64,000 nucleotides of DNA, from assembly GCA_023374025.1 (NCBI GenBank), contig SIJG01000003.1:248001-312000 (forward strand), given 5' to 3'. The position numbers and the translations under genes were made by a program. The notes under the pieces were generated by a model. The model saw nothing but the letters and a program-made list of their open reading frames with translations. It was not told the DNA's origin and did no database searches. Positions 48,020-64,000 of this stretch are shown in pieces (position 1 is the first letter of the stretch; every line of letters starts with the position of its first letter). The stretch is from Heterodera schachtii (Eukaryota > Nematoda > Chromadorea > Rhabditida > Heteroderidae).

Positions 48020-50096
48020 TCAGAGAATGCTGCCCGAACGCCTTCTCATTTCCGCTGGCCACGCTTCCTTCGCGTATTTCTTCTTCAGCGGACATTCGTC
48101 AGGCGCAACTGCCGACGGAACATTGCCAACTGCGAAAAGTTGCAAATAACAAAATCAGTCCAATGGGTGCAGAAAGTCCTCCTTCCCGGTTCTGGTGGAT
48201 TATATTAGCAACAACACATACCAGAATCTCCGCCCCTCCCCCCTCCTCCGAGCAATTGCCGGGCCGAAGAGTTCGCTGCGGGCGAGGGACCGTATTTCGA
48301 TGGGGCAACGGCGTTCGAAGAAGCGGAGGATGGCAAAGCGGGACAATATCTGACGAAGCATTGTTTAAAAAACCGAAAAAGACATTCCTTTGCCAACAAT
48401 TCCAAGTCGGGCGCCGCGTTGAGAGTCAGCGAACCGAGCGCAAGTGAGCCAATGCGAGTGCCGGAGAGGGACGAACGCGCACCGACGGGCGAAGCAGGCG
48501 GCCGACGGATGGTGGAGGAGCTGAAAAGAGGGGATTCATTCACACAACGAACCCACGGCAGAAATGAAGGAAGGCATCCCACCTTTTTCTTTTTCGGCTC
48601 GCTGGGCGTGTAAAAGTCGAACAATTGGTCTTCAACGTCCCTCTGCCGGCGGTTCGAATTGGACGAGGGAATGACCGCAGTCCGAACCATATTTCTGGGG
48701 GAAGGAGACAAATGGTCAAAAAACATGAACAAATGAATGAAGTTGCAAATGAGCGGAAAGGGAGAGTTTAATTCAAATAGACGCAACGGAAGGAAAAGGC
48801 ATTTATTTGAAGCGGATTTTGGTATAAAAAGAAAAAGTGAATGTCCATGCCTTTTTAGGTTCTTTCTGCCTATTCAGTGACGTAATAAGTATTTTCGGAA
48901 AATAAAACTCAATATTTACTCAATCCCTTCACTAATTGTAAGTCATTTGGCCCTGTCTATTGCATTTGTTACCTGAACCGGCCGATCTTCGGGTCCACTT
49001 CTTCTAAACACAACGGAGCCATCAAATGACAAACCAATCACTGATCAGCCACTCACCCGGGTTGATCACCTCCTCCTCCTCGTTGAATTTGACGCGCGGG
49101 CGCAGACGCAATTTCTGACGCGCCTCTGACAAAGTTTGGGGAATTGGCGCAATCTGTCGGTTGTTAATTGTATTCATTTCGGTCGCGTCCTGAAATAGTG
49201 TCTTTAAAACATTCGATATTTTAAAAATTAGTAATAGGTTTTCTTAGCTAAACAATTGTCAGATATTAATTTTCGTCAAAACTTTCCCGCGACGTTTTCG
49301 ACCGCCCCCCTTTTTCCGATTTTTGTTGGACCTGACATTTACACCCCTACTCACGTCCAACTCATTCTGTTTCTGTGGACCGTTCTCCAATTCCATTTCT
49401 TGGTCCATTTCGTCACCGGTCGAATTAAGACTCTGAATTTGAAGAATTAACACTTAAATGTCCTCCAAAAGAATTGCTGCCTTTTCTCCCAAAAAATATT
49501 TGCGCGTTGAGGCGCCGAAATGAAAGGATTGGTCACTGTTGATGAAAACGGGCGATAGTGCCGGGATTTTGACATTGTCCACAAAAGTGCCATGGCCTAA
49601 AATGATTCGACATCGAATAACTCAATTCACTTTTCGTCTCCAAAATGGTTGTCATTTTCCGTTTCCCCACTCACTGCTCTCCAAATCGACGAGGGCAAAG
49701 CGTTTCAACTGTTTGTGGTAGAGGAGAATGGCATGGACACGAGAACAGGAGGCGTGTTCAGAGAGCTGGGCAAAAAGAGCAATCATAAGGATTGAAGTTG
49801 AATTGGCAATGCAAATAATGACAATTTTGAACAACCGAACGAACCACAACAACGGATTAATTTGGCAATTAAAAACTCACAAAATCGCAGTCCGACGGAT
49901 TCCGTCCGAAGTAATAAAATCCCTTCTCGTCAACCAGCAATTTCTGACAACAACAAATGAATGAATGGTGCCAGCTCATCTCACAATCAGACCGTACCTG
50001 AATCAGCTTTTCCCCTTTGAGCACGTCCAAATGGGAACCCTTTGGAGGACGAGCGATCCAATTTGGCAACGGAAACAGATCCTTCTCGGATGCCAT
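48020..50096 (-). CDS. Nuclear inhibitor of protein phosphatase 1 (NIPP1, PPP1R8)
   Basis: Nuclear scaffold that restrains PP1 and links it to splicing factors and Polycomb proteins through an FHA domain. The start MASEKDLFPLPNWIARPPKG and LDVLKGEKLI lead into the FHA domain: LLVDEKGFYYFGRNPSDCDF, HASCSRVHAILLYHKQLKRF, ALVDLES, then HGTFVDNVKIPALSP and FGASTRKYLREK. The PP1-docking RVxF motif is present as RVKFNEEEEVINPG (about 49070-49110; RVTF in human). NMVRTAVIPSSNSNRR matches human NMVQTAVVP, and the C-terminus PLKKKYAKEAWPAEMRRR matches KKKKYAKEAWPGKK. A low-complexity Ala/Ser/Gly segment lies between. About ten exons. The family resemblance at both ends shows this is one gene, not two. 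Confidence 0.9.
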
Positions 50097-50857
50097 TTTT
50101 GCATTTAGTTATTTATTTATTGGAACAAAAATTAAAGAAAGTTTTAGGAATGTAAATGGTTTTTTTTTTCTGGTTTTATCTTCCCTCCAGGTCAAAACAT
50201 GAGCATAAAGTATTTTTGAAGCAAAATGTACATTTATTGCCGCAAATATAAAAAATTTAATTCTTTGGATTTTTTTTAGAAGGGGAGGGGTCAAATTCAG
50301 AGGCTTCTATTTCGGTAAAAACCCAACTCGTTTTTGGCAAACGTTTTAACGTAAGAAAATTTAAAGGCTCAAAATTTTCAAGTAATCATCAATTGCTTAT
50401 TTGTTAGCAATATGCTTAAAAAATTTCTCCAATTCGAATGATACCAAAATGTTTTTGATGGAAGCTTGTTAGAAATAAATGCAAAACATAAATATTTTCT
50501 ATTAATTTAAAAAATTCAAAGTGGTTTTTTATTCTATTAGCATTAATAAAACTCGCGTTTTCCATTTAACATAAACCATTGATCACTTTTATTAAATCAA
50601 TCATGATTGGTGGGAAAAGAGTAAACGAAGAGAAGCAAAATTGAACACGAATCGGACAAAAGATGACATTAATTATCTTTGTTGTCGGTTCATAATCAGA
50701 GTTCCTTCAAATGAACATGCCGGATGCCTATTCTTCACAAGGGATTTATATGATCCGAACGGGCAATCGCATTTGACTGGAACAACAGGCGCACTGGAAA
50801 GGTCGGTAAACCAGTGTGTTGTTTTGGATACGGTTTGTTAGTGCATCGGCCAACCGC
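50097..50857. other. AT-rich spacer between SMG1 and NIPP1
   Basis: About 760 bp holding the 3' flank of SMG1 and the 5' flank of NIPP1. No gene or repeat recognised. Confidence 0.5.
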
Positions 50858-58687
<7,830 letters not shown>

Positions 58688-59027
58688 TAATTTTTCTAAA
58701 AAAAAAACAACATTATGAATTGTAATTAGGTAAATGAATAACAATTAGAGTTCAATTTCTATTTTTCGGTAAGCTGAAAGCCAGGCCAAATCCAAGTCCA
58801 AGTTTTTTTTTTTGATATCGAATCGAACTCTAATTTTATTATTTGTTTGTTTCTTTAACTCGCGCACACATAACAAAGCAAAGCAAAGGTTTTTTGAAAA
58901 TTCTCTTTCTCTTTTCTCCTTGCGTCATCGTCTTAAAATTAAACAGAATGACAAAATTAAAGATTAAATTTATTTTACATAATTTTTTTGCTTTTTCACG
59001 TAGAATCAGTAAAAAAAAGAGGTCTGA
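58688..59027. promoter_or_regulatory. Divergent promoter between SMG1 and ARPC1
   Basis: 340 bp between two start codons pointing away from each other. AT-rich, with an A-rich tract near 58696-58708 and T-runs near 58803-58813. No specific factor site is claimed. Confidence 0.45.
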
Positions 59028-61149
59028 ATGATGAGTGCTCAGAGTGATTCTCCTGTTCCTAATTGGCTGCTTAACATCGGACCAATTTCTTGCCATGCGT
59101 GGAACAAGGACAAAACTCGTAAGTTATTTTCTTTTTATTTAAAATGAATTAATACTTTCTAGAATTGGCTGTTTCTCCTTCCAACAACGAAATTCACATA
59201 TTCGCTCGTTCGGGGACCGCTTGGAATCCGTTGCACGTGCTCAGAGAACACGACTTGCTGATCACCGGATTGGATTGGTCTGTGGGAAAGTGGCGGGAAA
59301 CATGGGATGATATCGTTATTTCATATCTGAAAACATTTCAGGGCTCCGAATACAAATCGGATTGTTTCATGTTCGCACGACAAAAATGCGTTTGTGTGGA
59401 CATGGGAGGCAGAAAAGAACAGTTGGAAACCGGAGATGGTGGTCGTTCGGATAAACAGAGCTGCCACCTGTGTCAAATGGTCGCCCAACGGTCGGTCTGA
59501 CCATTCAATACTTACTTTTGGCGCATTATTTAAAATGTCTCCCTTTTTAAATTCATTTAATTTAAGAAAAATGTTTTTATATGCTTTTTAATTTATTTTT
59601 TATTAAGAAAACAAATTCGCCGTTGGGACGGGTGCGCGTTTAGTCGCAATTTGTTATTACGAAGTACCGAAGGCATCTCCCCCCCCCCCACCTAATTGTT
59701 GGCTTTTAATTGGAAATTAAGCGTGAAAATGACTGGTGGGTAGCGAAGCAAATCAAAAAGCTGATTCGTTCCACTGTCACCTCATTGAATTGGCATCCCA
59801 ACAACATTTTGTTGGCTGTTGGCGCTTGCGACTTCAAAACGCGTGTTTTTTCTGCTTATGTGAAAGAGGCGAGTGACAACGCAAAAATAACAGTGAACCT
59901 TTCTTTCACTGTTTTTTAGATTGACGAAAAACCAACGCCAAACCCTTGGGGGACCAAAATGCCATTGGGAGAATTGCTCAAGGAGTACCAGACGAGTGAA
60001 AATTGCGGGACCTTCCGCCACTTAATGTTGCCATAATAATTTCTTGGTTTAGCCGGATGGGTCCATGACTTGGCCTTTTCTCCCTCCGGTTGTAAACTTG
60101 CCTGGGTGATGAATTTGTCTCTTATTTTGTCTATTCCGATTTTCTCAGGTCTCTCATGATTCGTCCATTGCTGTGATTGACAAGTCCAATTCTCAACCTC
60201 AGGAAAGGCCAATTCAGCACAAAACTGCCTTTTTGCCGTTCACTTCCGTCCGATGGGTCAATGAAACGCATATTGTGACGGCTGTCAGATATTCCGCTTT
60301 TTCCCCTACAAACTGTCTTTGTCTGTTGTTTAGGGTCACGACTGTTCCCCAATGCTTTTCACTTTCGACGGGACGGCGTTGAATTTGAAATGCAAATTGG
60401 TTAAAAACTTATATTTGATGCTTAAACAAAATGCCATTTTAGGATGTGCCGCCAGAAAGTAAAAACGGTTCCAACGTGAGCTCCGCTTTTGCCATGTTTC
60501 GCAGCATCGACAAAAAGGCATTGTCCGTCGATTCTCCGTTGGGTTCCACCGCACTGAAAACGTTGCATCAAAATTCGATTATGTGTGTTTTTTTCTTTCT
60601 GTTCCAATTTATTAAATTTTCCGAATGTCTTACAATTAGGCAAATTCAACCGCACACCGTCTCCAGCCAATCGGGGACAATCAGCAAATTCACAACTTGT
60701 GGCCTCGACGGGGTCGTGGCTCTTTGGGATGTTCAGGTGACATTCGCACACATTTTCCCTTATTTTATTGACATCTTTCGCGTTACAATTAAATAGATTT
60801 GTATCATTGCTCTTCCCAAATTATAGGATGTTTTCGAATTTTGTCAGGTACGAAGCGCGTGATTTGGCGTGCTATTTGATTTGATGCTCTAACTAATTAA
60901 CATTAAGAATTATTGACGTGATTTTTCGGTATTTAATTCCCAAACAAATCTTTTAATCTGATTCTTTCATAAAATTTCATTTGTAAGTCATAAATTGATC
61001 TCATTTTTTAAGAAACTCTCTAACATAATGTTTTTGGGTTTCCCTTTCTAACCTTAAAATTTGTTTGTTTTTTTTCCAATTATTCGTGTGTTTCTTTTCA
61101 GAAGCGTCTCGGCATGCCTTTGGCTAATGGCGCCGCGCAAATGAGTTAA
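59028..61149 (+). CDS. arx-3: Arp2/3 complex subunit 1 (ARPC1/p40), WD-repeat protein
   Basis: Seven-bladed WD40 subunit of the actin-nucleating Arp2/3 complex. Start [20 protein letters not shown] and [11 protein letters not shown] match the family opening. Blades follow: [152 protein letters not shown] and [13 protein letters not shown]. The insert before the last blade ([20 protein letters not shown]) and [19 protein letters not shown] complete the fold. A short final exon ([15 protein letters not shown]) is my best phase-consistent end but does not resemble other ARPC1 tails, so 60740-61149 is uncertain. Confidence 0.88.
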
Positions 61150-61682
61150 TTTGGCCAAAAGTGATTACCTGATCAACAAATGCTACAAATTATTGTGCAA
61201 AGTCGTAAACCGTGGTGTGCCGCTGACTCCGTCGCTTTTCGCTCGCTATTTTATTTTAATCCCTTCCGTAATTTGTAATTTGCGCTATCCCTTCTCATAA
61301 TATTATCGATGATTTCAATTCCGTTTTTATTGTATTTCGTTTATTATAATTTAAAAAATTAGTGATAAACCATCACTTTGATAGTGAAACTTAGAGGGCA
61401 AATTCCTCATTTGTCTATCCTCCCGAATCGTCTCCACCCCCTTTGGTTGCCGGGTAACCGACCGATGCCGGGGGGGGGGGGCATTCGCGCACTAATCGCC
61501 CGTTTCGTTCATCCTTAAATTACCCTCATTAGTTCTCCATTGTCCTCAATTTTCCGTCCTTTTGTTCCAATGCGTCGCCATCCCTCCGTCCCAACAAATA
61601 ATTTCAAAAAACGCATCAAACGCCGCGTGCATTCCATCGCCGATGTTTTGGTCGGTCACTTTTTGTTGTCCTTTGTTGTGCC
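61150..61682. other. Spacer upstream of the channel gene
   Basis: About 530 bp with a G-run at 61471-61481. No gene recognised. It would hold the promoter of the downstream channel if its first exon is at 61683. Confidence 0.45.
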
Positions 61683-64000
61683 ATGGACACAATTCAGACG
61701 AATATTTCCACCAATTTGTTGGACTCCGCTCGAAGCGCAACGAGCGGCGATTTGGGCACGGCACGGCAAACCCCGGGGGCGACAGAGAGAGAAATGGACG
61801 GAGAGAAAAGGGCACTGCCGGGGGAAGTCATTTCACGGCACGATGCAAAAGGGACGAAAGAGTGAGGAGAAAGGGAAAAGCGGCAAAACAAAAAGCGACC
61901 AGAAAGGGAGAGGGGAGGAAGAGTGATCAGAAACAGAAGGAAGGGGGTGATCACACCAAGGGGAGAGGGGAGGGAGAGAATGAAGTGACAGACAGACGAA
62001 GGGGGCGCGGTTACTGTGAGGAGACACTGGGAAATGACAAAATATTGTTTTTGGGGAGAGGAGGGGGGGGGGGGGGAGGGGGTTGGCAAAAACATTATAA
62101 TTTTGGCTGTCAGATGCACGTCGACTCGGATTGTCGTTGACGAGGTCGACACTTTGCCATTCCCCGATCAGCTGATGCCACTGGCGGACAGTCCGTCGTT
62201 TTCGTCTTTTGCGCCCTCGGCAATGCCGAGGTTGGCGCCACCCCCCCCCCGGCCTTTTTGCTCGGTTTTTCGTCAATTTTTTTCAGTTCGCGCCATCACA
62301 CGGACACCGCTTCCCAACTCTCTTTCATTGTCAAGGAAAAACTGCACGAATTTGCGCGCGACCTTAGAAGACGCACTTCCGCAGTTCGTGAAGAGGTAAA
62401 ATGAGAAGAGCATTTGGGAGGGAAAGCCGATTCATTGACTTTTGCTGGACGTTCAGTTAGTGCGCGAGCCGACGCCGGACGACGAACGCGCGGAGGAGGA
62501 GGGGACGACGGTGGCGGACTCGGAAGCGGGGGCAAAGGCGTCGTTGGTGTCACTGATCGGACTGCACCGGGTGATCCCCCGAGGGCACTGAATGATTTGC
62601 GGCCTAAAAAAACAGTTTCAAATTGAAAGGGCGACCAATTGGAGGACATTGTGGCCACTCCTTCGCGGCTTTTGCCTTCTCACATTGACACTTTCGGTGC
62701 TTCTTCGCTCCTTTGGTCACTGTTTCTGATCGCTTTTCACATTCTGAAGGCTCTTTTTACGTCGGATGGCTTTCCTTTGTGCTGGTCGCTTTTCTGTACA
62801 ATGCTTTTGTCATTCCGCTCCGCTGTTCCTACCCTTATCAGGCAATATCGTCGCTTTTCGTGTCGCTTTTTCGTCGTTTTTGTGCCCCTTTTTTGTCCGA
62901 CTTCCTCTCCCACTCCCCCAATTGTTCAGACTTCGTCCAACCTTCGCCTTTGGCTCCTTTGCGATTACACCGCTGATCTGATCTATCTGCTCGACTTGGT
63001 GTTGGTCAAACCCCGGATGACTTTCATGCGCGATGGCATTGTCGTGGTGCTCCGTTCGCTTCGCCCTTTTCTCTCCGTCACCCGTCGCTTTTGCAGAAAG
63101 CGTCGTCCGATATGCTCTCCCATTACCTCCAAAGCGGCGTGTTCAAGTTGGACTTGCTGTCCCTGCTCCCCCTTGATGCCCTGTACTTCTTCACCGGCCC
63201 CGTCTCCGCGTGGCGATTTTGCCGTCTTTTCAAATTGAACTCCTTCTGGGAGTTCTTCGACCTGTTGGACAGCGCCTTCTCCAACCCATACGCTGTCAGG
63301 TGATCAAATGAGAGAAAGAAACCACGCAATTAGGCGACCGTAGGGACAGTGGCAATTAGCACTAATTAATGGAGCAAAAAATAAATTAACGAATTAATGC
63401 GATAAAATAATACGCATTCAAAGAATTGCAAAGACCTTCTTCTACATGATCTACATTATCCACTGCAACAGTTGCGTTTATTATGTGCTCAGTGCGTGGC
63501 AAGCATTTGGGTGCCATTTTTACATTTTATTGCCTTTTTAAATGAAAATTTTTAGCCAAATTCCCTATTTTTACAAAGGCAAATGGTATCTGAACAAATG
63601 GGTTTATAACAACGAAGGTAAGGAGAAAACGAGAAGGGGGAGAGAGATTGAGAGAGATTAAGAGAGACGAGATAGAAGAGAGAGAGAGAGAAAGAGAGAG
63701 GAGGGTAGGGAGAGAGAGGTGAAAATTTATTAATGAGCAATTAAGCAACATATTAGGGCTAATTGCCAAATGATTCCGTCGGTTTTTCATTTTCCCCAAA
63801 TGCTTCTTCTTCCCCCCCCCCCCTCTCCCAAGGCAATGCTTACATTCGCTGCTTTTATTTCACCGCCGCTGTCGCGTGCGTTTTTGTTCGCTTTGACTTT
63901 TTTCACCCATTCAATTTTTAGCACTTCGACTGGTAACAATCCAATGCCGACAAATGTGAGTTCCCCGAACAATTTTTATCTTTGGAATGCCCAAAATATA
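61683..64000 (+). CDS. tax-2: Cyclic-nucleotide-gated channel beta subunit, TAX-2-like (partial, runs off the window)
   Basis: Sensory-neuron cation channel subunit. Cytoplasmic N-terminal exons read VVDEVDTLPFPDQLMPLADS, HHTDTASQLSFIVKEKLHEF and DLRRRTSAVREE, then the acidic VREPTPDDERAEEEGTTVAD. S1 is YVGWLSFVLVAFLYNAFVIP. S2/S3 have NLRLWLLCDYTADLIYLLDL and VLVKPRMTFMRDGI. The stretch FKLDLLSLLPLDALYFF is typical of CNGB/TAX-2 (alpha subunits have VPTDLAY). S5 is IAKTFFYMIYIIHCNSCVYY. The pore reads GNAYIRCFYFTAAVATSTGN and NPMPTN, lacking the GET glutamate of alpha subunits, as expected for a beta subunit. The intron after CSYPYQ uses GC (about 62839). The start MDTIQTNISTNLLDS (61683) is tentative. 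S6, the C-linker and the cyclic-nucleotide-binding domain lie beyond 64000. Confidence 0.83.

Noticed and set aside
48205..48786. A separate small gene starting at MVRTAVIPSSN
   Set aside because: NMVRTAVIP and KKKYAKEAWP are the conserved middle and C-terminal motifs of NIPP1, so this is the 3' half of that gene.
61562..62140. 192-codon plus-strand frame
   Set aside because: Arg/Gly/Lys-rich reading of purine-rich DNA; out of frame with the credible TAX-2-like exons.

Overview
The window is animal nuclear DNA, almost certainly from a nematode. It has many short introns of about 40-120 bp with GT..TTTCAG borders, densely packed conserved single-copy genes, a major-sperm-protein (MSP) domain remnant, a TAX-2-like cyclic-nucleotide-gated channel, and ATGs lying just behind strong TTTCAG sites as expected for spliced-leader trans-splicing. 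Long C or G homopolymers in non-coding DNA and at least two probable GC-AG introns would fit a tylenchid (plant-parasitic) lineage. Species cannot be fixed from the sequence alone. No CRISPR array, rRNA or intact tRNA was seen. All gene models were built by hand from reading frames, splice phases and recalled family sequence, so small exons may be missing.

Left third (1-25.7 kb). All genes lie on the minus strand: AP-3 beta (partial), a PFTAIRE cyclin-dependent kinase (CDK14/15 type), NSF, the mitochondrial aspartate/glutamate carrier, a Shaw/Kv3 potassium channel, and the repair nuclease XPF. Gaps are 0.2-2.3 kb and rich in poly-C/G and (AG)n. XPF faces the mRNA-decay factor PAT1 (plus strand) across about 220 bp.

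Middle (25.9-44.5 kb). After PAT1 come a small membrane protein, an unrecognised gene (gene A) and a USP47-like deubiquitinase. This is the rearranged part. The gene A + USP47 block is duplicated 5.7 kb downstream. The second copy lost the catalytic half of the USP and carries a 353-bp inverted-repeat transposon with an 8-bp target duplication at the deletion joint. Between the copies sit a 5'-truncated AAA_28/CYTH gene and a fold-back repeat. A membrane-anchored globin follows, then a scar of a second NELF-C/D locus whose gene body is missing, a degenerate MSP gene, and two further elements with perfect 8-bp target duplications (hAT-like).

Right third (44.7-64 kb). Minus strand: NELF-C/D, NIPP1 (PPP1R8) and the nonsense-mediated-decay kinase SMG1. 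Plus strand: ARPC1 and the start of a TAX-2-like channel. NELF-C/D is notable because the complex is reported absent from C. elegans. PAT1, SMG1, NELF-C/D and NIPP1 all serve mRNA production or decay, but nothing here shows they are co-regulated, apart from possible NIPP1/NELF-C/D co-transcription.
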